From Streptomyces sp. NBC_00443 (lineage in GTDB: Bacteria; Actinomycetota; Actinomycetes; Streptomycetales; Streptomycetaceae): a DNA stretch of 64,000 nt. Each line of letters opens with the position of its first letter. Position 1 is the first letter of the stretch. The notes beneath the pieces were generated by a model, which saw nothing but the letters and a program-made list of their open reading frames with translations, made no database searches and had not been told where the DNA came from. Shown piece by piece: positions 38,832 to 47,994 of this stretch. Location: assembly GCF_036014175.1 (NCBI RefSeq), contig NZ_CP107917.1, positions 6,138,001 through 6,202,000 on the forward strand, given 5' to 3'. Position numbers and translations under genes: made by a program.

Positions 38832-39583
38832 CGGCGCCGGTGTTCGTAGTCGAGTCGCTGGAGCGGGGCCACCTGTCCGGCGGCGAGTACGTGCTCGACG
38901 GTCCCGAGGGGCGGCACGCCGTCTCGGTGAAGCGGCTGCGGGTCGGCGAGGAGGTCGTCCTCACCGACGGGCTCGGGCGCTGGGCCGCGGGTGTCGTCAA
39001 GGCGGCCGAGGGCAAGGACCGGCTGGTCGTGGGCGTGGGTGCGGTGGCCGAGGAGCCGGTGGCACAGCCTCGTATCACCGTCGTCCAGGCCCTCCCCAAG
39101 GGCGACCGCGGTGAACTGGCCGTCGAGACCATGACCGAGACCGGCGTCGACGCGATCGTGCCGTGGGCGGCTGCCCGGTGCATCACGCAGTGGAAGGGCG
39201 AGCGGGGGGCCAAGGCCCTCGGCAAGTGGCGGGCCACCGCCCGCGAGGCCGGCAAGCAGTCGCGCCGGGTGCGCTTCCCGGAGATCGCGGAGGCGGCCAC
39301 GACCAAGCAGGTCGCGGCGCTGCTCGCCGACGCCGACTTCGCCGCCGTACTGCACGAGGAGCGCGACTACGGCAGTGAGCCGCTCGCGACGGCCGAACTG
39401 CCCGCCGAGGGCGAGATCGTGCTCGTCGTCGGCCCCGAGGGCGGCGTGGCCCCCGAGGAACTCGCCCTCTTCGAGGAGGCGGGCGCGAAGGCGTACCGTC
39501 TGGGCCGTACCGTCCTGCGCACCTCCACCGCCGGGACCGCGGCGACGGCACTGCTCCTCGGCCGCACCGGCCGCTGGGCCTGA
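38828..39583 (+). CDS. rsmE: 16S rRNA (uracil-1498 N3)-methyltransferase
   Basis: A 251-residue SPOUT methyltransferase: N-terminal PUA-like part (GPEGRHAVSVKRLRVGEEVVLTDG) and C-terminal knot with VVGPEGGVAPEE, LGRTVLRTSTAGTAA. It methylates U1498 of 16S rRNA. In many genomes rsmE follows dnaJ; here an NMO gene lies between and is translationally coupled to it. Confidence 0.95.
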   Translation: MTAPVFVVESLERGHLSGGEYVLDGPEGRHAVSVKRLRVGEEVVLTDGLGRWAAGVVKAAEGKDRLVVGVGAVAEEPVAQPRITVVQALPKGDRGELAVETMTETGVDAIVPWAAARCITQWKGERGAKALGKWRATAREAGKQSRRVRFPEIAEAATTKQVAALLADADFAAVLHEERDYGSEPLATAELPAEGEIVLVVGPEGGVAPEELALFEEAGAKAYRLGRTVLRTSTAGTAATALLLGRTGRWA

Positions 39584-39601
39584 CCAGGAGGGACGTCCGC
39601 C

Positions 39602-39994
39602 GTGGAACTCGCCCAAGTAAGGCTCCTGGTCGGCGACTTCGCCGCCTGCTACCGCTTCTACGCCGATGTCCTCGGCCTCAAGCCGCAGTCGGGCGCGACG
39701 AACGGGCCCTACGAGAAGTTCAGCCCCGCCACCGGTTCGGCGGGCATCGCCCTCCAGGACCGGGCGATGATGGCCGGGGTCCTGGGCGAACTCGGCGACG
39801 AGGCCAGGGGACATCGCTCACTGGTGGTCCTGCGCGTCGACGATCTGGACGCCTACTGCACACAGATCACCGAACGCGGCGCGACCCTCCTCCACGACCC
39901 CACCCCGCTGACCGACCGCATGCGCGTCGCCCACCTCAAGGACCCTGAGGGGAACCTGGTGGAACTTCAGGAGTGGCTGCTGCTGCGCACCTGA
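39602..39994 (+). CDS. VOC family protein (glyoxalase-like)
   Basis: A 130-residue single VOC domain (VRLLVGDFAACYRFYADVLGL ... HLKDPEGNLVELQEW). The metal-binding residues are not certain. GTG at 39602 has GGAGGG 9 bp upstream, 18 bp after rsmE, so it is likely in the same operon. The substrate is unknown. Confidence 0.85.
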   Translation: MELAQVRLLVGDFAACYRFYADVLGLKPQSGATNGPYEKFSPATGSAGIALQDRAMMAGVLGELGDEARGHRSLVVLRVDDLDAYCTQITERGATLLHDPTPLTDRMRVAHLKDPEGNLVELQEWLLLRT

Positions 39995-40082
39995 GGAGCC
40001 CGCCCCGCCGTGAACTGGGCGAGCCGGGAGTGGCCGTATGCGCTCTACCGCGGCGGCCGGGACAGTGGCAGGCTGCCGTCCC

Positions 40083-40640
40083 ATGGGGGCATTCAGGAGG
40101 GTTTGGTCTCGCGTCGACCGGCGTGCGGGGCGTCGTGCGCGGGTGGCTGCCGTGGCGGGGCTCGCGGTCGTCGCCGTCGGCTCGGTGGTCGGGTGTGATC
40201 CGGGTGGGCTGAGCTCGGCGACCGTGGCGTTCACGACCGATCAGACCGTGACCGAGGAGCTGCAGCGGCAGAAGGCCGACGTGCAGTGGCTCAACTGCAC
40301 GGGCTCGTACGACGACAGGGGCAACGGCAGCTCGCCGACCGCCAGTGAGAACACCGTCGTCAAGGTCGACTGCGAGGGTGAGACCAAGGACGGCAAGGAC
40401 ATCGTCGTCACCGGCCGGATCACCCGGGCCGTCAGCGGTTCCTGTGTGCGCGGGGACCTCGTCGCCAAGATCGACGGCAAGGAGTGGTTCCACGTGAACG
40501 GGCTGGGCAAGTGCGACGCCACGCCCTCGCCCGTCAACCCGTCCGGGGGCGGACAGCAGCCCGGCCCCACGGTCACGGTGACCGTCACCAAGACCGTCTA
40601 CTGCAAGCAGCACCCGAACTGCTGGCCGGAGGGCAAGTGA
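40083..40640 (+). CDS. Putative secreted lipoprotein
   Basis: A 185-residue protein. After a basic N-terminus (RRVWSRVDRRAGRRARV) comes a hydrophobic segment and a lipobox-like VVGC (Cys ~37), so it is probably a lipoprotein facing outward. The mature part has pairs of cysteines (NCTGSYDD, VDCEGET, GSCVRG, LGKCDA, YCKQHPNC) that may form disulfides and a Pro/Thr-rich stretch. No family is recognised. ATG 40083 was preferred to ATG 40038 because it gives a normal signal peptide length; no clear ribosome-binding site decides it. Confidence 0.7.
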   Translation: MGAFRRVWSRVDRRAGRRARVAAVAGLAVVAVGSVVGCDPGGLSSATVAFTTDQTVTEELQRQKADVQWLNCTGSYDDRGNGSSPTASENTVVKVDCEGETKDGKDIVVTGRITRAVSGSCVRGDLVAKIDGKEWFHVNGLGKCDATPSPVNPSGGGQQPGPTVTVTVTKTVYCKQHPNCWPEGK

Positions 40641-40703
40641 CCGTCTCCCGGCGGGAGTTGGGCCAAGTGATCCAAAGGCCTGTTCGCGGGCGCCGCGCTT
40701 GCC

Positions 40704-40709
40704 TAGGGT
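40704..40709 (+). promoter_or_regulatory. -10 element of the S41 protease gene
   Basis: TAGGGT lies 6 bp before GTG 40716, pointing to a leaderless transcript. Confidence 0.4.
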
Positions 40710-40715
40710 GATCGG

Positions 40716-43700
40716 GTGACACAGTCCGCGACGCCTGCTCCGACTTCGGCCCCCGTCCCCGCGCCGTCGTATCTGCGGTATCCGCATCTGCACGGCGACC
40801 TCGTCGCCTTCATCGCCGAGGACGACGTATGGCTCGCCCCTCTCGACGGCGGCCGGGCCTGGCGGGTCAGTGCCGACAACGTGCCGGTCTCCCTGCCGCG
40901 CATCTCGCCCGACGGTACGACCGTCGCCTGGACCTCCAGCCGCGACGGCGCCCCCGAGGTGCACATCGCGCCGGTCGACGGCGGCCCCTCCCGGCGCCTC
41001 ACCCACTGGGGCAGCGGGCAGACCCGGGTGCGCGGCTGGACCCCCGACGGCCAGGTCCTCGCGATCAGCACCCAGGGCCAGGCGGGCAGCCGCCGCACCT
41101 GGGCCCACACGGTCCCGCTCGACGGCGGACCGGCCACCACCCTGCCGTACGGGCCCGTCGCCGACGTCGTCCACGGGCCTCGGCTGCTGCTCGCGTCCGC
41201 GCCCATGGGGCTGGAGGCGGCCCGGTGGAAGCGCTACCGGGGCGGTACGGCGGGGAAGTTGTGGATCGAGGCCGAGGGCGACGGGGACTTCGTACGGCTG
41301 CATGAGGAGCTGGACGGGAACATCGAGTACCCGATGTGGGTGGGAGAGAGGGTCGCTTTTCTCTCCGACCACGAGGGCGTGGGGGCCGTGTACTCCTCCC
41401 TCGCCGACGGGTCCGACCTGCGACGGCACACCCCTGATGGGGGCGCCTCCCGCTCGAGCGAAGCCGAGAGTGGGGGAGGCTTCTACGCCCGGCACGCCGC
41501 GAGCGACGGCACCCGCGTCGTGTACGCCTCGGCCGGTGAACTGTGGCTCCTGGACGACCTCGACGGCGCCGAGCCGCGCCGGCTCGACATCCGGCTCGGC
41601 GGGCAGCGCACCGACCGGCAGACGTACCCGTTGAACGCCGCCCGCGCGTTCGGGGAGGCGGCGCCCGACCACACCGCGCGCGGCAGCGCGGTCTCCGTGC
41701 GGGGTGCCGTGCACTGGGTCACCCACCGCTCCGGCCCCGCCCGTGCGCTCGCCGCCGAGCCGGGGGTACGCGCCCGGCTGCCGCGCACCTTCCGCGCGGA
41801 GGGCGAGGAGTGGGTGGTGTGGGTGACCGACGCGGAGGGCGACGACGCGCTGGAGTTCGCGCCCGCGACCGGGCTCGCGCCCGGAGCCACCCCGCGCAGG
41901 CTCGGCGCCGGGCAGCTGGGCCGCGTCCTGGAACTCGCCATGGCGCCCGACGGGAGCCGGGCCGCGGTCGCCGCGCACGACGGCCGCGTGCTGTTCGTCG
42001 AGCGGGAGACCGGCGAGGTGCGCGAGGTGGACCGCAGCGTGGACGGGGACGTCTCCGGGCTGGTCTTCTCGCCCGACTCGGCCTGGCTCGCCTGGTCGCA
42101 CCCCGGCCCGCGCCCGCTGTCCCAGCTCAAGCTCGCCAACACCACCGACCTGTCGGTGTCCGAGGCGACCCCGCTGCGCTTCCAGGACTACGCGCCGGCC
42201 TTCACGCAGGACGGCAAGCACCTGGCGTTCCTGTCGACGCGGGCCTTCGACCCGGTCTACGACGAGCATGTCTTCGACCTCGCGTTCGTGGTCGGCTCCC
42301 GCCCGCACCTGATCACCCTCGCCGCGACCACCCCGTCCCCCTTCGGTCCGCAGCGGCACGGCCGCCCCTTCGACGCGCCCGACAAGGACGAGACACCCGA
42401 CAGCGAGGGCACCCCGTCCACCCGCATCGACCTCGAAGGACTCGCCGACCGGATCGTGCCGTTCCCGGTCGAGGCCGCCCGCTACACCACTCTGCGGACC
42501 GCCAAGGACGGCGTGCTGTGGCTGCGGCACCCCGTGCGCGGCGCTCTGGGTGCCTCCCGGGCCACGCCGGACGACCCCGAGCCCAAGACCGAGCTGGAGC
42601 GCTACGACCTCGTCCAGCGGCGCGTCGAGCATCTCGCCGACGACGCCGACGACTTCGAGGTCAGCGGCGACGGCAAGCGGGTGCTGCTGTGGACCGACGG
42701 ACGGCTGAAGGTCGTACCGAGCGACCGGCGGGCCTCCGGCGACGACGACAGCGACACGAACATCACCGTGGACCTGAGCCGGGTACGGCAGACGGTCGAC
42801 CCGTCGGCCGAATGGCGGCAGATGTTCGAGGAGACCGGCCGCATCATGCGCGACCACTTCTGGCGGCCGGACATGAGCGGGGTGGACTGGTCCGGGGTGC
42901 TGGACCGCTACCGCCCGCTGCTCGACCGGGTGGCGACCCACGACGACCTGATGGACCTGCTGTGGGAGGTGCAGGGCGAACTGGGCACCTCGCACGCCTA
43001 CGTCTCCCCGCGCGGCGGGTACGCCAGCGGGGCCCGGCAGGGACTGCTCGGCGCAGACATCTCCCGCCACGCCGACGGGAGTTGGCGGATCGACCGGATC
43101 CTGCCCTCGGAGACCTCCGACCCCGACGCCCGGGCCCCGCTGGCCGCGCCCGGGGTCGCCGTGCGCGCCGGGGACGCGATCGTGGCGGTGGCCGGCGCGC
43201 CGGTGGACCGGGTGACCGGGCCGGGCCCGCTGCTCGTCGGCACGGCGGGCAAGGCGGTGGAGCTGACGATCTCGCCGGCCGGGGGCGGAGACGTACGGCA
43301 TGCGGTCGTGGTCCCGATCGCCGACGAGCAGCCCCTGCGGTACCACGCCTGGGTGGCGGACCGGCGGGGTTACGTCCACGAGAAGTCCGGCGGCCGGCTG
43401 GGCTACCTCCATGTGCCGGACATGCAGGCGCCCGGGTGGGCTCAGATCCACCGTGACCTGCGCGTCGAGGTGGCACGCGAAGGGCTCGTCGTGGACGTGC
43501 GGGAGAACGGCGGCGGGCACACCTCGCAGCTCGTCGTCGAGAAGCTGGCCCGGCGGATCGTGGGCTGGGAACTGCCGCGCGGGATGCGGCCGTACAGCTA
43601 TCCCGCGGACGCCCCGCGCGGACCCGTCGTGGCGGTGGCGAACGAGTTCTCCGGCTCCGACGGGGACATCGTGAACGCCGCCATCAAGGCGCTGGGGCTC

Positions 43701-43982
43701 GGCCCGGTGGTGGGCACGCGGACGTGGGGCGGCGTCATCGGGATCGACAGCCGCTACCGCCTGGTCGACGGCACGCTCATCACCCAGCCGAAGTACGCCA
43801 TCTGGCTGGAGGGCTACGGCTGGGACGTGGAGAACCACGGCGTCGACCCGGACGTGGAGGTGCTCCAGCGCCCGCAGGACTGGGCGGCGGGGCGGGACGC
43901 CCAGCTGGACGAGGCGATCCGGATCGCGCTGGCGGGGCTGGAGGAACGGCCGGCGAAGACACCGCCGGCGCTGCCGAGCTGA
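40716..43982 (+). CDS. Tricorn-like S41 family peptidase
   Basis: A 1088-residue cytoplasmic protease. The N-terminal two thirds form beta-propeller repeats (ISPDGTTVAWTSSRDG, FSPDSAWLAWSHPG, FTQDGKHLAFLSTRAF). Then come a tricorn core domain (WRQMFEETGRIMRDHFW), a PDZ domain (~810-880), and the S41 core with VDVRENGGGHTSQ and NEFSGSDGDIVNAA (nucleophile Ser). The tricorn peptidase cuts peptides from the proteasome. A 15-codon stretch (~residues 241-255) is a short palindromic repeat, see the separate entry. No signal peptide is seen. Confidence 0.92.
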   Translation: MTQSATPAPTSAPVPAPSYLRYPHLHGDLVAFIAEDDVWLAPLDGGRAWRVSADNVPVSLPRISPDGTTVAWTSSRDGAPEVHIAPVDGGPSRRLTHWGSGQTRVRGWTPDGQVLAISTQGQAGSRRTWAHTVPLDGGPATTLPYGPVADVVHGPRLLLASAPMGLEAARWKRYRGGTAGKLWIEAEGDGDFVRLHEELDGNIEYPMWVGERVAFLSDHEGVGAVYSSLADGSDLRRHTPDGGASRSSEAESGGGFYARHAASDGTRVVYASAGELWLLDDLDGAEPRRLDIRLGGQRTDRQTYPLNAARAFGEAAPDHTARGSAVSVRGAVHWVTHRSGPARALAAEPGVRARLPRTFRAEGEEWVVWVTDAEGDDALEFAPATGLAPGATPRRLGAGQLGRVLELAMAPDGSRAAVAAHDGRVLFVERETGEVREVDRSVDGDVSGLVFSPDSAWLAWSHPGPRPLSQLKLANTTDLSVSEATPLRFQDYAPAFTQDGKHLAFLSTRAFDPVYDEHVFDLAFVVGSRPHLITLAATTPSPFGPQRHGRPFDAPDKDETPDSEGTPSTRIDLEGLADRIVPFPVEAARYTTLRTAKDGVLWLRHPVRGALGASRATPDDPEPKTELERYDLVQRRVEHLADDADDFEVSGDGKRVLLWTDGRLKVVPSDRRASGDDDSDTNITVDLSRVRQTVDPSAEWRQMFEETGRIMRDHFWRPDMSGVDWSGVLDRYRPLLDRVATHDDLMDLLWEVQGELGTSHAYVSPRGGYASGARQGLLGADISRHADGSWRIDRILPSETSDPDARAPLAAPGVAVRAGDAIVAVAGAPVDRVTGPGPLLVGTAGKAVELTISPAGGGDVRHAVVVPIADEQPLRYHAWVADRRGYVHEKSGGRLGYLHVPDMQAPGWAQIHRDLRVEVAREGLVVDVRENGGGHTSQLVVEKLARRIVGWELPRGMRPYSYPADAPRGPVVAVANEFSGSDGDIVNAAIKALGLGPVVGTRTWGGVIGIDSRYRLVDGTLITQPKYAIWLEGYGWDVENHGVDPDVEVLQRPQDWAAGRDAQLDEAIRIALAGLEERPAKTPPALPS
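41436..41478. repeat. Palindromic repeat inserted in frame in the S41 gene
   Basis: The 43 bp (CGCTCGAGCG core, flanked by GATGGGGG and AGTGGGGGAG) are the reverse complement of the core of the element at 19504-19544, with a few differences. Codons stay in frame and add DGGASRSSEAESGGG to the propeller region. Confidence 0.8.
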
Positions 43983-44050
43983 GGCGGACCGATGGCTCCG
44001 CTGGTCTGAGGCGGGTCGACGGCTCTGCTGGTCTGATGCGGGTCGGCGGC
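43979..44050 (+). repeat. 27-bp tandem repeat over the S41 gene stop codon
   Basis: CTGAGGCGGACCGATGGCTC-CGCTGGT (43979-44005), a variant at 44006-44032 and a partial third unit to 44050. The first unit includes the TGA stop. The rest of the gap up to 44254 has no gene. Confidence 0.75.
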
Positions 44051-44254
44051 ACGTCCGGCTGTTCGCGACGGCGGCGCTCTTCCTCGGCATCGGCAACCAG
44101 GCATGGCCGGCCGCCCATCGCGTTGGCGGCCGTGGGCGACGGTGGCGACGAGTGCCGCGTGAAGCAACCCCCGTGACCGGAAACCGATCACCCGAGGCCG
44201 ACGACGATACGATGCCTCCCGTAAAGACGCGCCCCACTCCCGGAGGGAACCCTC

Positions 44255-44608
44255 ATGGCAGGCGAGCCGCAGGACGACTGTCTGTTCTGCAAGATTGTCG
44301 AGGGGCACGTCCCGGCGACGATCGTCCGGGAGACGGAGACGACCGTCGCGTTCCGGGACATCAACCCCCAGGCGCCCACCCACGTCCTGGTCATCCCCAA
44401 GGCGCACTACAAGGACGCCGCCGCCCTCGCCACCGCCGAACCGTCTCTCGCCGCGGACATGCTGCGCGAGGCCAAGGCCGTCGCCGACGAGGAAAAGCTG
44501 GAGAGCTACCGGATCGTCTTCAACACCGGCGCCGGCGCCGGCCAGACCGTCTGGCACGCGCACGCCCACATCCTCGGCGGCCGCGGCATGCAGTGGCCCC
44601 CCGGATAG
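44255..44608 (+). CDS. hinT: HIT family nucleotide-binding hydrolase (HinT)
   Basis: A 117-residue HIT protein: CLFCKIVEG at the start, HVLVIPKAHY, and the HAHAH histidine triad (WHAHAHILGG) near the C-terminus. HinT hydrolyses adenosine phosphoramidates and aminoacyl-AMP. GGAGGG lies 7 bp before the ATG. It is followed 12 bp later by rnz, probably in one operon. Confidence 0.93.
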   Translation: MAGEPQDDCLFCKIVEGHVPATIVRETETTVAFRDINPQAPTHVLVIPKAHYKDAAALATAEPSLAADMLREAKAVADEEKLESYRIVFNTGAGAGQTVWHAHAHILGGRGMQWPPG

Positions 44609-44620
44609 GTCGCAGCAGCC

Positions 44621-45526
44621 GTGTCCGTACGTGAATTGGTAGTCCTCGGGACCGCGAGCCAGGTCCCCACCCGGCACCGGAACCACAACGGGTATCTGCT
44701 GCGGTGGGACGGACAGGGAATCCTGTTCGATCCCGGCGAGGGCACGCAGCGGCAGATGCTGCGGGCCAAGGTGGCCGCGCACGACCTGAACCGGATCTGC
44801 ATCACCCACTTCCACGGGGACCACTCGCTGGGACTGGCCGGGGTCATCCAGCGGATCAACCTCGACAAGGTTCCGCATCCCGTCACCGCCCACTACCCGC
44901 GTTCCGGGCAGCGCTTCTTCGACCGGCTGCGGTACGCCACCGCCTACCGCGAGACCGTCGACATCGCCGAGGCCCCGATCAGCGAGGACGGCGTCATCGC
45001 CGCCACCGGCGGCCACAACCTGGAGACCGCGCGGCTCTCGCACCCCGTCGAGTCGTACGGCTACCGTCTCGTCGAGCCCGACGGCCGCCGCATGCTGCCC
45101 GAACGGCTCGCCGCGCACGGCATCAAGGGGCCGGACGTCGGACGGATCCAGCGGGAAGGGGTGCTGGACGGGGTCTCACTCGACGACGTCAGCGAGGTCC
45201 GACGCGGGCAGCGGTTCGCCTTCGTCATGGACACACGGCTGTGTGACGGCGTGTACAGCCTCGCCGACGGCTGCGACATGCTCGTCATCGAGTCCACCTT
45301 CCTGGACGAGGACGAGCAACTCGCCGTCGAGCACGGTCACCTGACCGCCGGTCAGGCCGCCCGGGTCGCACTCGACTGCGGCGTACGGCATCTCGTGCTC
45401 ACCCACTTCAGCCAGCGCTACAGCGAGCCGGACGAATTCGAGCGGCAGGCGCGGGCCGCCGGGTTCGAGGGGGAGCTGACCGTCGCGCACGACCTGCTGC
45501 GGGTGCCCCTTCCGAAACGGCGGTAG
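44621..45526 (+). CDS. rnz: Ribonuclease Z
   Basis: A 301-residue MBL-fold RNase Z: THFHGDHSLGL (HxHxDH), FDPGEGTQRQ, the exosite-like stretch, FVMDTRLCDG, ESTFLDED and LTHFSQRY. It trims tRNA 3' ends, which matters here because the tRNA genes in this window do not encode CCA. GTG 44621 is chosen from the SVRELVVLGTASQVPT start. Confidence 0.93.
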   Translation: MSVRELVVLGTASQVPTRHRNHNGYLLRWDGQGILFDPGEGTQRQMLRAKVAAHDLNRICITHFHGDHSLGLAGVIQRINLDKVPHPVTAHYPRSGQRFFDRLRYATAYRETVDIAEAPISEDGVIAATGGHNLETARLSHPVESYGYRLVEPDGRRMLPERLAAHGIKGPDVGRIQREGVLDGVSLDDVSEVRRGQRFAFVMDTRLCDGVYSLADGCDMLVIESTFLDEDEQLAVEHGHLTAGQAARVALDCGVRHLVLTHFSQRYSEPDEFERQARAAGFEGELTVAHDLLRVPLPKRR

Positions 45527-45546
45527 CACAGCCGTACGATGCTTCG

Positions 45547-46539
45547 ATGCCCCTCCCCAAAGCAGAACTGCACCTCCACATCGAAGGCACCCTCGAACCC
45601 GAGCTCGCCTTCGAACTGGCCGCACGCAACGGCGTCGAGCTGCCGTACCTGGACACCGACGAGATCCGCAAGGCCTATCAGTTCGAGGACCTCCAGTCCT
45701 TTCTGAACCTGTACTACGAGCTCATGGCTGTTCTGCGCACCGAGCGGGACTTCGAGGACCTCGCGAACGCCTACCTCGCCCGCGCCGCCGCGCAGGGCGT
45801 GCGGCATGCGGAGATCTTCTTCGACCCGCAGGCGCACACCAAGCGGGGCCTGGAGCTGGGCACGGTCGTCGAGGGGCTGTGGCGGGCGCTGGGGAGCAGC
45901 GAGGCGAACCACGGGGTCTCCACCCGGCTGATCATGTGCCTCCTGCGCGACGACTCGGCCGAGTCGGCCATGGACACGCTCCGGGCCGCCGAGCCGTATC
46001 TCGACCGGATCACCGGCGTCGGCCTCGACTCGGCCGAGGTCGGCCACCCGCCGGTGAAGTTCCGCGAGGTCTACGAGGCCGCCGCCGCGCTCGGTCTGCG
46101 GCGCGTCGCGCACGCGGGCGAGGAAGGCCCGCCCGCCTACATCACCGAGGCCCTCGACGTCCTCGGCGTCGAGCGCGTCGACCACGGGCTGCGGTGCATG
46201 GAGGATCCGGCGCTGGTCGAGCGGCTGGTGCGGGAGCGGGTGCCGCTGACGCTGTGTCCGCTGTCGAACGTACGGCTGCGCACCATCGACGTCCTCGCCG
46301 ACCACCCGCTGCCCGCCATGCTCGACGCCGGGCTGCACTGCACGGTCAACTCCGACGACCCGGCCTACTTCGGCGGGTACGCCGGCGACAACTTCGACGC
46401 CGTACGCCAGACCCTCGGCCTCATCGACGAACGGCTCCGGGAGCTCGCCCGCAACTCGTTCCTCGCCTCCTTCCTGGAGGACGACGAGGAGCTGCGGGCG
46501 CGCTACCTGGCCGAGGTCGAGGCCTACGAGTTCGGGTAG
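45547..46539 (+). CDS. Adenosine/adenine deaminase family protein
   Basis: A 330-residue amidohydrolase-fold deaminase. Metal ligands HLHIEGTLEPE (HxH), VAHAGEEG, RVDHGLRC and NSDDPAYF are present. HIEGTLEPE rather than HLDGSL resembles the adenine deaminase subgroup, so adenine as substrate is as likely as adenosine; aminofutalosine is a further possibility in Streptomyces. It is 20 bp after rnz. The 3' end lies 9 bp from the convergent MFS gene. Confidence 0.88.
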   Translation: MPLPKAELHLHIEGTLEPELAFELAARNGVELPYLDTDEIRKAYQFEDLQSFLNLYYELMAVLRTERDFEDLANAYLARAAAQGVRHAEIFFDPQAHTKRGLELGTVVEGLWRALGSSEANHGVSTRLIMCLLRDDSAESAMDTLRAAEPYLDRITGVGLDSAEVGHPPVKFREVYEAAAALGLRRVAHAGEEGPPAYITEALDVLGVERVDHGLRCMEDPALVERLVRERVPLTLCPLSNVRLRTIDVLADHPLPAMLDAGLHCTVNSDDPAYFGGYAGDNFDAVRQTLGLIDERLRELARNSFLASFLEDDEELRARYLAEVEAYEFG

Positions 46540-46548
46540 TCGCCGAGG

Positions 46549-47793
46549 CTACGTGGCCGCGGTGAGGCGGTCGTGGACTGCGGGGCCGGCCTCGGCGGTG
46601 TCCAGGGGGATCTCGACGACTTCGACGACCTCGAAAACCTGGATGCTCTCCACGACCTCGATCGTCCGCCGGCTGCGGCGGCCCAGCGCCACCGCCGTCA
46701 TCGGTACGGCGACGACCAGCAGCCCGACCGCGAGGACCGCGCCCATGGCCGGGAACCCGGCCTGTGCCGACAGGACGCTCCCGGTCAGCGGGCCCGCCGC
46801 CGTGCCCAGCGACGACGCCGAGCCGACGAGGACGGCCCAGCGGCCGCGGGTGTCGAGGGAGGCGGCGAGGCCGATGAGGTACGACAGGACGATCGGGTAG
46901 AAGGTGTTCCAGGCGATCTCGCCGGTCGCGAAGGTCGTCAGGTCGGTGGCGGACGCGCTGAGCGCGATGCACGCAGCGATGAGTGCTGTCCCGGCGCCGA
47001 TGGGCAGTGCCTTGCCGAGGCGGGGGCCGAGCGCGCCGGCCCCGGTCACGCCCAGCAGGCCCGCGCCGAGCCCGACGGCGAACACCGCGCCGACCGTGGT
47101 CTCGGTCAACTGCGCCTGCGTCAAACCTATTCGGCCGCTGACACCCCAGAGGGAGTTCTGGGCGAGCGACCAGCACAGCATGCAGGCGGCGAGGGTCAGG
47201 CCCTGGCGGCGGTGGGGCAGACCGGAGCCGTCCCAGCCGGGCTGGTGCGACGTGGCCGTGGCGGCCGGGAGCCGGCCCGTCAGCGGCCATACGACGAGCG
47301 CGGTGAGCGCGATCGCGGCCAGCGGCTGGCCATGGCCCGGACCGAGGTGCGGCACCGTCAGATAGACGCCGCCCGCGAGGGCGGAGACACCGAGGAGGCC
47401 GAGTGTGGTGGCCCGGTGCGGGTCCGGCTGGGCGGCGATGCGGGTGGCGGCGACCGCGGTGGCCGTACCGGATCCGAAGCCGCCGATCAGGACGCCCAGG
47501 ACGACGGACGGTACGGCGTGCGCGAGCGCTGCCACGCCGTAGCCGAGGACGGCGAGCGTGAGGCCGATGCGGGCGAGCCTGCGTGCGCCGATCCGCTCGA
47601 CGCGCGAGGCCAGCAGGAAGCCCGCCGACGCCGAACTCAGCAGCAGGGCGCTGCCGACGGCGCCGGCCTGGGTGGGGGACAGCGGAAGACCGGAGTCGAG
47701 CCTGCCGACGACCGTCGGCAGAAGATACGGAGCGAGGTACCCGGCCGTGAAAAGGGCGACGAGGGGCCAGGCAGTGGTGCGAGGGGCGAACAC
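46549..47793 (-). CDS. MFS transporter
   Basis: A 414-residue transporter with about 12 TM helices; RVERIGARRLARIGL matches the loop 2-3 region. There is a Val/Glu-rich C-terminal tail (VVESIQVFEVVEVVEIPL). The start is GTG 47793. The substrate is unknown; proximity to the glucarate genes suggests, without proof, a sugar acid. The 201-bp gap to the IclR gene stop (47794-47994) shows no gene. Confidence 0.85.
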   Translation of the reverse strand: MFAPRTTAWPLVALFTAGYLAPYLLPTVVGRLDSGLPLSPTQAGAVGSALLLSSASAGFLLASRVERIGARRLARIGLTLAVLGYGVAALAHAVPSVVLGVLIGGFGSGTATAVAATRIAAQPDPHRATTLGLLGVSALAGGVYLTVPHLGPGHGQPLAAIALTALVVWPLTGRLPAATATSHQPGWDGSGLPHRRQGLTLAACMLCWSLAQNSLWGVSGRIGLTQAQLTETTVGAVFAVGLGAGLLGVTGAGALGPRLGKALPIGAGTALIAACIALSASATDLTTFATGEIAWNTFYPIVLSYLIGLAASLDTRGRWAVLVGSASSLGTAAGPLTGSVLSAQAGFPAMGAVLAVGLLVVAVPMTAVALGRRSRRTIEVVESIQVFEVVEVVEIPLDTAEAGPAVHDRLTAAT

Positions 47794-47994
47794 GGGCGTT
47801 CCCAGGGCATGCGAAAGGAGCGGCTCAAGAGGGGGAGGAGCGCAGGCCGTCGACGGACAGGAACGCGCGGAGAATTTGTATCAAGCACACGGTTCGGAGA
47901 AGAAGCGCGGGGGGTGTGATCTGGCGCACGTTGCGTTTGGGGTGGGGAAGGCCGGGTAAACGAGGCCTTTCCGTCCGGCGTTTCGAGGGCGGCG

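Noticed and set aside
36419..39814. Very long minus-strand open frame opposite hrcA, dnaJ and rsmE
   Set aside because: High GC keeps antisense frames open. The plus strand carries clear conserved genes and the minus product has no recognisable domain.
47794..47994. Possible small gene between the MFS and IclR genes
   Set aside because: Frames here lack a ribosome-binding site and typical codon bias; nothing conserved is recognisable.
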